From an uncultured Bacteroides sp. (GTDB taxonomy: Bacteria > Bacteroidota > Bacteroidia > Bacteroidales > Bacteroidaceae), in NCBI RefSeq assembly GCF_902491285.1, contig NZ_CABUHK010000042.1, positions 1 through 47,832 on the forward strand: DNA of 47,832 nucleotides. Reading direction: 5' to 3'. The notes beneath the pieces were generated by a model. It was not told the origin of the DNA, searched no databases, and saw nothing but the letters and a program-made list of their open reading frames with translations. Below, in pieces: positions 33,877-42,800 of the stretch. A program made the translations under genes and the position numbers. Each line of letters opens with the position of its first letter. The stretch's first letter is position 1.

Positions 33877-34209
33877 TTAAATAGCGAAAAAACGAAATGC
33901 GGGCGGAGCGCGGAGTGCAATCACTCCATGATAAGGAGAACGAAAATGTGTATGCTGCAAACAGCCGAGCAACAGACACAATAAAAAAGGAATAAAAAGC
34001 GAAAGAGCAAATACAACAGCCGCACCGTCCGCCATCAAATGAGACAGGAGATGAATATGTATCAGTTCGACTGTTGAATGCTGATGTGCCGCCCCTTTCT
34101 TAAACGGATGTGAATGCACGATTGTCACGCCGTTGACCACATGCACGTGGGCAAAGAATGTAAGACTTGCCAGATACGACACAAAGAGTATCGGCAAGAA
34201 ACAGCGCAT
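33877..34209 (-). CDS. His-rich membrane protein
   Basis: This protein of about 110 residues has a first membrane segment (FLPILFVSYLASLTFFA), a periplasmic-looking loop very rich in His (HVHV, HSHPF, HQHS, HIHLLSH) and a second hydrophobic segment (VVFALSLFIPFLLCLLLG) with HTH after it. Ten or more histidines in about 45 residues point to metal binding. The start is taken at ATG 34209; GTG 34233 would give a more basic N-terminus and remains possible. TTG 34257 is excluded because it overlaps the promoter's -7 box. It is 85 bp upstream of the TonB-dependent receptor and probably in its operon. No named family is recognised. Confidence 0.7.
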   Translation of the reverse strand: MRCFLPILFVSYLASLTFFAHVHVVNGVTIVHSHPFKKGAAHQHSTVELIHIHLLSHLMADGAAVVFALSLFIPFLLCLLLGCLQHTHFRSPYHGVIALRAPPAFRFFAI

Positions 34210-34254
34210 GATATTCAATAACAATCGTTTCACCTCATTTTTACTTTGGGACGG

Positions 34255-34262
34255 CAAAGATA
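34255..34262 (-). promoter_or_regulatory. -7 box for the His-rich protein / receptor operon
   Basis: The minus strand reads TATCTTTG, a perfect -7 match, placing transcription near 34248. It excludes the TTG at 34257 as start. Confidence 0.75.
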
Positions 34263-34303
34263 CAAACTATTTGTTTAACAATCAATGCTTCTACGGAGTA
34301 CTG

Positions 34304-35902
34304 TTAATATACAGCCGAAGCTATCACTTGTATAAACAGGATCAGGAATACCATAGCAATCGGATAAACGGTCGCATATGCCACGCTGGGGATATTACTG
34401 TCTACCATCGAATCGGCGGCAGCCAAGCCGGGTGTACTGGTCATACCACCGGTAATGGTTCCCAATAAATCGAGCAAACTGATCTTGAACACCAGGCGTC
34501 CGACAATAGTTGCAATAAGCATCGGCACCAAAGTAATGGCAGCCCCTACTCCGAACATCAGCAATCCGCTTTCCTGAAAAGTGGCTACGAGATTCTTGCC
34601 GGCGGAAGTTCCGACTTCGGCCAGGAAAAGAAGCAGACCTAACTGGCGCAGCAACTGATTGGCAGGCCCCGACATCGACCAGATGACAGGCCCGGTCTTA
34701 CCAACAGCACTCAGTACAAGGGCTACCATCAGGACTCCCCCAGTCAATCCCGGCGAGAATGACAGGCTTTCGGAAAAAGAGATATTTATTTTACCGAACA
34801 ATACTCCCAGTACAATACCCATTGCAATCGGGAAGAAATCAGTATCAGAAAGTTTCTTTGCATTATTACCCAATAGTCTAGCTACTCCTTTGATCCCTTC
34901 TTTTTCACCGACTACCATCAGTTTATCACCAAATTTCAAAGCCAAATCGGGAGATGGGGACAGGTCGATACCGCTTCGCCGAACACGGGTTACCGTACAA
35001 CCGAAATTCTTCTGCAAATTCAAATCTCCAAGTTGCTTGTTAATCATATCTTTTTTGGTGAGCAACAAAGATTCTATTTCCTGTGTCTTATCCAAAGGAA
35101 GCTCTCCTTCTTCACGATCACCGACTAATAGAGCTAGTTGATTCAACGATTCTTCACTACCTACTGCCTGAATATAGTCTCCCTCGTGCAATACTGTATG
35201 AGCGGTAGGAATGGATATTTCATCTTTATGCTTCAAACGGGAAATAACAGCCCCCGTCATGGCACGTGCATTGATTTGCATCAGGCTACGGTTGAATACA
35301 TTCCCGTTGGTAATGCGATAGATACAAGTGCTAAGTTCCGGGAATTGTCCGCGGCGTTCTATTTCCAGACGTCGTGCTTCCTTATCCAAATCCACCCGCA
35401 TGATTTTAGGCAGCAGTTTGACAAACAAAATCACACCGATAACTCCGAACGGGTACGCAATACCATAAGCTATGGAAGCCAAAGGTGAGTGTGTGCTGTC
35501 GATGGCAACGGCCAAACCCGGCGTACTGGTTAGTGCTCCGGCAATCAGGCCTACCACACTGGGTGTGTCGATGTCAAACGCATACTTCAATCCTACTGCT
35601 GTGAGACAGGCGGAACAAATGATAAGCATGGTAATAAGGATCAGCGTCTTTCCCTTGCTACGGAAAGAATCGAAAAATCCGGGCCCTGCCTGAATACCGA
35701 TGGTAAAAATAAAAAGCACCAAACCGAAATTTCCCAGTTCTTTGGGAATGATAACACCAAAGTGCCCGAAAAGAAGCGCGATAAAGATTACCGCCGACAC
35801 ATCAAGAGATAACCCCTTAATTTTAATTCTTCCCAACATAAATCCCAATGCGACAATCAGGAAAAGGGAGAAATAAGAGGAATGCAACAAGTCAATAAAC
35901 AT
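34304..35902 (-). CDS. AspT/YidE/YbjL-type carrier with two TrkA-C domains (AAE family)
   Basis: This 532-residue inner-membrane protein has five to six helices at 1-165, two RCK-C domains (about 195-275 and 280-365), and six helices at 375-532. The paired duplication motifs GALTSTPGLAVAID (about 120-133) and GGMTSTPGLAAAD (about 497-509) are the hallmark of the aspartate:alanine exchanger family. Members exchange amino acids or dicarboxylates; several are of unknown substrate, as here. It is transcribed alone from the promoter at 35933-35940, divergent from the haem operon. Confidence 0.9.
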   Translation of the reverse strand: MFIDLLHSSYFSLFLIVALGFMLGRIKIKGLSLDVSAVIFIALLFGHFGVIIPKELGNFGLVLFIFTIGIQAGPGFFDSFRSKGKTLILITMLIICSACLTAVGLKYAFDIDTPSVVGLIAGALTSTPGLAVAIDSTHSPLASIAYGIAYPFGVIGVILFVKLLPKIMRVDLDKEARRLEIERRGQFPELSTCIYRITNGNVFNRSLMQINARAMTGAVISRLKHKDEISIPTAHTVLHEGDYIQAVGSEESLNQLALLVGDREEGELPLDKTQEIESLLLTKKDMINKQLGDLNLQKNFGCTVTRVRRSGIDLSPSPDLALKFGDKLMVVGEKEGIKGVARLLGNNAKKLSDTDFFPIAMGIVLGVLFGKINISFSESLSFSPGLTGGVLMVALVLSAVGKTGPVIWSMSGPANQLLRQLGLLLFLAEVGTSAGKNLVATFQESGLLMFGVGAAITLVPMLIATIVGRLVFKISLLDLLGTITGGMTSTPGLAAADSMVDSNIPSVAYATVYPIAMVFLILFIQVIASAVY

Positions 35903-35932
35903 AAAAATAAAGGTTAGTTAGTTTTAAGGGCG

Positions 35933-35940
35933 CAAAGGTA
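35933..35940 (-). promoter_or_regulatory. -7 box for the AAE-family carrier gene
   Basis: The minus strand reads TACCTTTG, a perfect -7 match, 31 bp before the start at 35902. Confidence 0.75.
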
Positions 35941-36037
35941 CGGATTTTATTTCAATCCGCACAACATACCTACATATGATTAATGCTCCAACTCTTTTTC
36001 ATTTCTTTTGGGTATTTTATCACTTTACACTTCCCTG

Positions 36038-36045
36038 TAACTTTG
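36038..36045 (+). promoter_or_regulatory. -7 box for the calycin/hmu operon
   Basis: TAACTTTG matches the -7 consensus, 42 bp before ATG 36087; a TTTT lies near the -33 place. It excludes the longer reading frame that starts at 35976. No clear Fur-type box is seen, but one was not systematically sought. Confidence 0.7.
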
Positions 36046-36086
36046 CCACCGGAAATTTAATTAATCATTATCTATCAAAATTAAGT

Positions 36087-36968
36087 ATGAAAATCTTAAA
36101 CTTTTGGATGGTCGCCATTATGGCACTATCATTCTCAACAACATTTGTTTCCTGTAGTGACGACAACGATGATACAAATCTCGCAAAAGAAATTGCCGGC
36201 ATTTACAATGGATATTCAGTCGGTGAATGTAATATGTTCTCTGATTATTTATTGGGCAATCAATCTACCGTAACAATTACCGCCAACGAAAACGGTACCA
36301 TCAATTTGGTATATAAATCCGGTTCAGGAGATTTCACCCTGAATAATCTGAAATTATCTTCCAAATCATTCAGTGGTTCGGGCGAAGTTGCGATGTCTAT
36401 GGGTGGTGGCACGGGTAGTAGCTACGATTACACATTAGAAGGTAGTGTAAATGAGTCTAACGTATTAACCTTGAAGGCTAATGTAGACATTCCGGCACCG
36501 ATGGGAAAGATGGAAATAATATTCATTCAGGGAGAAAGCCCGATAACTTATAATATAGCCGCCACCTATCAGTATAACAGTTCATTATCTATCAGTGTTA
36601 TGGGTTCATCCTACGGTTCGACCAATGACTGCAAGGCTGTTATCAAACGTGCATCGGATACAACGGCAGACATTACTCTAAGTGGCTTCGCTAACTTGAC
36701 AGGCGGTGGCGGTAACATGAGTTTAGGTGATTTCACCATCAACGGAGTAGGAGTAAATGTAACAGCCGGAGCAAACGGAACCTATTCACTTAGCTTGGGA
36801 GAATATGAATCTACCGACAGCACAGGAAAAGCTATCACAGGAGAAAGCCTGAGCGGTACAGTCGCAGCAGACGGTACAGCTACCATCAACACTGACTTCA
36901 AACCAGGCAGTATGCCAATGGCTATTTCCGCAGTATTTACAGGAAGCAATACAGCAAGTGCAGAATAA
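36087..36968 (+). CDS. Calycin-like lipoprotein heading the haem operon
   Basis: This 293-residue lipoprotein has lipobox FVS-Cys23 followed by SDDNDD, a textbook Bacteroides surface-export signal. The rest is two similar beta-rich halves (about 38-155 and 165-290) with patterns like IAGIYNGYSVG, FTLNNLKL and ADITLSGFANL, matching the calycin-like domain family of Bacteroidetes. Calycins bind hydrophobic ligands in a barrel, so a haem- or porphyrin-binding role is attractive given that hmuY starts 10 bp downstream (inference). It is the first gene of a run of seven on the same strand. Confidence 0.82.
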   Translation: MKILNFWMVAIMALSFSTTFVSCSDDNDDTNLAKEIAGIYNGYSVGECNMFSDYLLGNQSTVTITANENGTINLVYKSGSGDFTLNNLKLSSKSFSGSGEVAMSMGGGTGSSYDYTLEGSVNESNVLTLKANVDIPAPMGKMEIIFIQGESPITYNIAATYQYNSSLSISVMGSSYGSTNDCKAVIKRASDTTADITLSGFANLTGGGGNMSLGDFTINGVGVNVTAGANGTYSLSLGEYESTDSTGKAITGESLSGTVAADGTATINTDFKPGSMPMAISAVFTGSNTASAE

Positions 36969-36977
36969 ACAATCCAA

Positions 36978-37661
36978 ATGAAAGAAATGAGAAGAAGCAG
37001 TAACGCTATTTTCAAATATACAATAATGCTGGGAGCGGCTATGTCGCTCTCAGCTTGTAATGGAATATTTGAAAATATTTATGACGCCCCCATCGAAACT
37101 GAGATGGAAATCAAAGAAAACAGTTTCTCGCAAGTCAAGACTGTTGAATATACAGAATGGGCATACATTGAGCTATCCAACCGCAAGGTAACGACCGTAC
37201 CGATCGGGGAAGAATACGAAAGCCAAATTCCCGAGGATTGGGATTTTGCAATTCACCGTTATGATATAAAGACCAACGGTGGCGCTGCCTGCCAGACTAG
37301 CTACACAAGTATTGATGACCTGAAAACAAGTGGAAAGCTCCCCGATGAAAAAGACTTTGTAAAAGATGAATGGACGACTGATAAAATAGCTATTGACATG
37401 TCGGGCATGATGGATGGAAACATTGTTTACACGGAATCTTACCGTAATGCTGTTTTATCCGGTTGGCTGGATGTGAACACCTCTACAATGCCACCTGTGT
37501 ACACCATGTCGAACCAGGTCTTTCTGATACGCATGAAAGACAATACATACGCAGCTATCCGTTTCACCAACTACATGAATGCCAGAGGTATAAAAGGATA
37601 TATTGATTTTGATTTCTCATATCCGCTTGATTTCGACGACAACAACGAAACCAATAACTAA
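36978..37661 (+). CDS. hmuY: HmuY-family haem-binding lipoprotein
   Basis: This protein captures haem at the cell surface and hands it to HmuR. It is 227 residues with lipobox LSA-Cys27. The HmuY signature is visible in PEDWDFAIHRYDIKTNGG and in the strand-rich C-terminal half (GYIDFDFSYPLDF). Haem in P. gingivalis HmuY is held by two His; here ligand residues may differ (Met occurs at several candidate places such as DMSGMMDG), as in other Bacteroides homologues. ATG 36987 is an alternative start. It is 2 bp before the receptor gene. Confidence 0.88.
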   Translation: MKEMRRSSNAIFKYTIMLGAAMSLSACNGIFENIYDAPIETEMEIKENSFSQVKTVEYTEWAYIELSNRKVTTVPIGEEYESQIPEDWDFAIHRYDIKTNGGAACQTSYTSIDDLKTSGKLPDEKDFVKDEWTTDKIAIDMSGMMDGNIVYTESYRNAVLSGWLDVNTSTMPPVYTMSNQVFLIRMKDNTYAAIRFTNYMNARGIKGYIDFDFSYPLDFDDNNETNN

Positions 37662-37663
37662 GA

Positions 37664-39808
37664 ATGAAACCTATATTTATTATATCAGCACTGTTTTTTT
37701 CCTTTATAGCAACTTGTGCCACATTCGCACAACAATCAACTTATCACATCAGCGGACGTGTAACAGATACAACCGGAGACCCACTTCCCGGTGCTACGAT
37801 TTCTATCAAAGGAAAAGGAACCGGAACCATCACAACCGCTGACGGTTCATACACTCTCCGATTACCCGAAACAGGTACATATCTTATCACGGCTTCTTAC
37901 GTGGGTTATCAAACTCAGGAAAAAAGACTAATCGTAGGACGGGAAAAAAAATTAAACTTCTGTTTATCGGAAGACCAGTTTGACTTGGGAACCGTAGTAG
38001 TGACAGGTACACGTACCCCCAAACTGCTGAAAGACGCTCCTATCATCACCCGCGTAATCACGGCAGATGATATCAAGAAAGTAGACGCAACCAATGTAGG
38101 ACAATTATTACAGTCCGAACTGCCGGGAATTGAATTTTCTTATTCAATGGACCAGCAGGTTTCTATCAATATGCAGGGATTTGGCGGCAATTCAGTACTC
38201 TTCCTTGTAGATGGCGAACGGCTGGCAGGTGAAACTCTAAATAACGTCGACTACAACCGACTGAACCTCGACAACGTGGAACGGGTGGAAATCGTCAAAG
38301 GAGCGGCATCTACCCTGTATGGTTCAAGCGCAGTGGGTGGAGTAATTAATATTATTACCCGTGAATCCGAAGATGCATGGAACCTAAACGTAAACAGCCG
38401 CTTCGGGGAACATAACGACCAGCGATATGGCGGAACTTTCAGCTTCAAAGCCGGAAAGTTCAATAGCCAGACGAATGTACAGCATACGGTATCCGACTCT
38501 TACGACGTGCCGGAAGGAGATGTCACGACTATCTTCGGCAACCGTACATGGAACGTAAAAGAACGTCTTGTGTACAAACCGTCCGACCAACTCAAACTGA
38601 CGGCCCGCGGTGGATATTATTTCCGCGAACGGGACAAGACAGGTGATAGCAAGGACCGTTATCGTGATTTCAACGGCGGACTGAAAGCCAACTATGACTT
38701 CAATGTCATGAGTAACCTGGAAGTTGCCTACACATTCGACCAATACGATAAAAGCGACTATCTGACTTCATATAAATATGATATACGTGATTATAGCAAC
38801 GTACAACATAGTGTACGGGCACTTTACAATTATACATTCAATGACAAGAATATCCTGACCGTAGGCGGAGATTATATGCGCGACTATCTGTTGTCGTATC
38901 AATTCACGGATAACGGAAACCATACGATGCACTCGGCAGATGCATTCGGTCAATTCGACTGGAACCCGACTGAACATTTCAACGTGATTAGCGGTGTACG
39001 CTTTGACTACTTCTCACAATCCAGTGTGCGCCACGTCTCACCGCATATCGGATTAATGTATAAAATAGCCAATTGCTCGCTCCGTGGTTCGTACTCACAG
39101 GGCTTCCGCTCTCCTACGCTCAAAGAAATGTACATGAATTTCGATATGGCGAACGCTATGATGATTTACGGTAATCCCGACCTGAAATCGGAAACGAGCC
39201 ATAACTTCTCGCTCTCTGCCGAATATACCAAAAGCCGTTACAATTTCACCGTATCAGGATACTACAATCTGGTCAATGACCGGATTGACCTGACTTCTTT
39301 TCGTGATACGGACGGAAGATGGGCACAACTATATATCAATACGGAGAAAGTGGACATCGCCGGTGTAGATATCAATGCTTCCGCCAAATATCCCTGCGGA
39401 TTGGGAGTGCGCGTTTCTTACGGATACGTCCACGAGTTTATGCGCGATGGTCAGATGAAGTTCTCCAGCACTCGCCCACATTCTGCGACAGCACGTATCG
39501 AATATGGCAAATCGTGGAATAACTACCAATTCAACCTCTCGTTGAACGGTCGCGCCTTATCCAAGGTGGAAACAAATAAATATGTCGGAAACAACCCGGA
39601 TGAAGGAACTACCGGAGTAAGTTATCCCGGCTACACAATGTGGAACTTAACTTTAACACAAGGTATCTGGAAAGGAATCAGTCTCAATATGGCTGTCAAC
39701 AATATATTCAATTATATCCCCAGCTATTATGATGCAAATTCTCCCTATACCCTGGGAACTAATATTTCTATCGGACTGACATTAGACGTAGACCGGTTCT
39801 TCAAATAA
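37664..39808 (+). CDS. hmuR: TonB-dependent haem receptor HmuR
   Basis: This 714-residue outer-membrane receptor has a signal peptide (1-22), a CarboxypepD_reg domain (about 27-105, YHISGRVTDTTGDPLPGATI), a plug (about 115-235, RVEIVKGAASTLYGSSAVGG) and a 22-strand barrel. It imports haem with energy from TonB. The barrel contains YSQGFRSPTLKEMYMNF, the typical FRAP-like stretch of haem receptors, near 480-496. It lies between hmuY and the large chelatase-like hmuS, which fixes its role. Confidence 0.92.
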   Translation: MKPIFIISALFFSFIATCATFAQQSTYHISGRVTDTTGDPLPGATISIKGKGTGTITTADGSYTLRLPETGTYLITASYVGYQTQEKRLIVGREKKLNFCLSEDQFDLGTVVVTGTRTPKLLKDAPIITRVITADDIKKVDATNVGQLLQSELPGIEFSYSMDQQVSINMQGFGGNSVLFLVDGERLAGETLNNVDYNRLNLDNVERVEIVKGAASTLYGSSAVGGVINIITRESEDAWNLNVNSRFGEHNDQRYGGTFSFKAGKFNSQTNVQHTVSDSYDVPEGDVTTIFGNRTWNVKERLVYKPSDQLKLTARGGYYFRERDKTGDSKDRYRDFNGGLKANYDFNVMSNLEVAYTFDQYDKSDYLTSYKYDIRDYSNVQHSVRALYNYTFNDKNILTVGGDYMRDYLLSYQFTDNGNHTMHSADAFGQFDWNPTEHFNVISGVRFDYFSQSSVRHVSPHIGLMYKIANCSLRGSYSQGFRSPTLKEMYMNFDMANAMMIYGNPDLKSETSHNFSLSAEYTKSRYNFTVSGYYNLVNDRIDLTSFRDTDGRWAQLYINTEKVDIAGVDINASAKYPCGLGVRVSYGYVHEFMRDGQMKFSSTRPHSATARIEYGKSWNNYQFNLSLNGRALSKVETNKYVGNNPDEGTTGVSYPGYTMWNLTLTQGIWKGISLNMAVNNIFNYIPSYYDANSPYTLGTNISIGLTLDVDRFFK

Positions 39809-39843
39809 GAAAAAATAAAACTACATACAAAGCTAAAAATAAA

Positions 39844-42800
39844 ATGAAAAAGAAAAGTAAAATCATCTTAGGCGTGTGTATTGTCGCAGCCGTCCTGATA
39901 GGCATATCTATCTGGAACGCCTGGTTCAGCGCCACAAAGATTGCTTTCGTCAACTTCCAGACCATACAGCAGGGAAGCATATCGAAAGCCAACGATAACT
40001 CATCTATCAAACTCAGTGAAGTGTCTCTCGACAATCTGGACCGCCTGACGGGTTATGACATGGTATTTGTCAACGGCATGGGCTTGCGTATTGTCGAGGA
40101 GCAACGTCAGCAAATACAGCAGGCAGCGGACAAAGGCGTGCCCGTATATACTTCCATGGCAACAAATCCTGCCAACAATATTTGTAATCTTGACAGTGTG
40201 CAACAGAATCTGATACGCGGCTATCTGTCGAACGGCGGAAAAACCAACTACCGGAATATGCTGAACTATATCCGCAAGGTGATTGACGGCAAAGCCTCTT
40301 CCGTACCGGAAGTGGAAGACCCGGCAGAAAGACCGTCCGACATGCTGTATCATGCCGGACTTACGAACCCAGACGATGAACTGGAATTCCTCACCGTCGC
40401 TGACTACGAGAAATTCACGAAAGAGAACAATCTTTATAAAGAGGGGGCAAAGAAAATTATGATTACCGGACAAATGGCGGATGCCACCGGACTGATTAAA
40501 GCACTCGAAAAAGAAGGGTACAATGTTTATCCCGTGCAGTCAATGACAAGGTTTATGTCTTTCATCGACAAAATTGAACCGGATGCTATCATCAACATGG
40601 CACATGGACGTATGGGCGATAAAATGGTGGATTACCTGAAAGAAAAAAATATCCTGCTATTTGCCCCGCTCACCATCAACAGCCTTGTAGATGAATGGGA
40701 AAAAGACCCGATGGGAATGGCAGGCGGATTCATGTCACAGAGTATCGTAACCCCTGAAATCGACGGAGCGGTTCGCCCCTTTGCGTTATTTGCACAATAC
40801 GAGGACGAAGAAGGATTGCGCCATTCCTACGCCGTCCCCGAACGTTTAAAGACTTTTGTATCTACGATAAACAATTACCTGAATCTGAATACAAAGGCGA
40901 ACAATGAGAAAAAGGTGGCTATCTATTATTATAAAGGACCGGGACAGAACGCATTGACCGCTGCTGGAATGGAAGTGGTTCCTTCACTTTACAATCTTCT
41001 GGTTCGTATGAAACAGGAAGGATACAACGTATCCAATCTGCCAGCCAATGCCGAAGAACTAGGCAGAATGATACAGGCGCAAGGAGCCGTATTCAATACT
41101 TATGCAGAAGGAGCATTCAACGATTTCATGCAGAACGGACACCCCGAGCTGATAACCAAAGAGCAATACGAAAGCTGGGTGAAAGAATCACTCCGCCCTG
41201 AAAAATACAAAGAAGTAGTGGATGCTTTCGGCGAGTTCCCCGGAAATTATATGGTGACTCCCGACGGCAAACTGGGGATTGCCCGCCTGCAATTCGGAAA
41301 TGTCGTCTTACTGCCGCAGAATGCTGCCGGAAGTGGTGATAACTCTTTCCAGGTAGTGCATGGCACGGACATGGCTCCGCCACACACCTATATCGCTTCA
41401 TACCTGTGGATGCAACACGGCTTCAAAGCCGACGCTCTTATCCATTTCGGTACGCATGGCAGCCTTGAATTCACTCCAAGAAAACAAGTGGCATTGTGCA
41501 GCAATGACTGGCCCGACCGTCTGGTAGGTGCAGTGCCTCATTTCTATATCTACTCTATCGGTAATGTAGGAGAAGGCATGATGGCTAAACGCCGTTCTTA
41601 TGCGACGTTGCAATCTTACCTCACTCCGCCTTTCCTCGAAAGCAGCGTACGCGGCATCTACCGGGAGTTGATGGAGAAGATTAAAATCTATAATAACTCC
41701 CAGAAGGAGAATAAAGACCAGGAATCCCTAGCTGTAAAGACGCTGACTGTGAAGATGGGTATTCATCGTGACTTGGGTTTGGACAGCATTGCCGGCAAGC
41801 CTTATTCGGAAGATGAAATCGCCCGCGTAGAGAACTTTGCCGAAGAGCTCGCTACGGAGAAAATCACAGGACAGCTCTATACCATGGGAGTTCCTTACGA
41901 ACCGGAACGGATTACTTCGTCCGTCTATGCAATGGCAACAGAGCCTATCGCTTACAGCCTTTTGGCTCTTGACAAGCAACGTGGCAAAGCTACAGAAGCC
42001 GTCAGCAAACACCGCAGTCTCTTTACACAGCAATATCTGTCTCCTGCCCGTTCATTGGTGGAAAAGCTGATGACTAATCCTGCATTAGCTACGGATGAAC
42101 TGATTTGCCGCACCGCAGGAATCACACCGCAGGAACTGGCAAAAGCACGTCAGATAGAAGCCGACCGCAACGCCCCGAAAGGCATGATGGCCATGATGAT
42201 GGCTGCGACAGCCAAAAAAGATAATGCAGAAAAAGGAAATGCCGGCAACGGTCATCCTGCTATGGCAGGAAAAGGAAAATCTCCTCATGGCAAAATGCCC
42301 GAAGGAATGAAAGAAGCCATGAAGAAAATGGGAGCTGACATGGACCCGAAGAAAGCCATGGAAATGGCTAAATCAATGGGGGCAAGTCCTGAAGCTCTGA
42401 AAAAGATGGAAGCCGGAATGAAGGCGAACAAAGAGAAAGAGGAAGCCGCTAACACTTCAGGCAAACCGGAAACTGCAACAGAAAAAAAGGAAAAGCCACA
42501 AGGGATGGCAGCCATGATGGCTGCTATGGGACAGGCTCCGAAAGAATATAATAAGGAAGAAGTAGAATTCGCATTAGCTGTGAGCGAAGTAGAACGCACC
42601 ATCAAGAATGTGAATAACTATAAGAACGCCCTTCTGACAAGCCCTGAGAAAGAACTTGGCAGCCTGATAAATGCCTTGGACGGCGGCTACACCGCCCCTA
42701 CTCCGGGCGGTGACCCGATAGCGAATCCGAACGCATTGCCTACGGGACGTAATATGTACGCCATCAACGCTGAAGCAACTCCTACGGAGTCTGCCTGGGA

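Noticed and set aside
34210..34257. TTG 34257 as start of the His-rich protein
   Set aside because: The codon lies in the -7 box TATCTTTG; ATG 34209 or GTG 34233 are plausible.
35976..36086. Longer calycin-like protein starting at 35976
   Set aside because: It would place 37 residues before a textbook lipoprotein signal and overlap the promoter.
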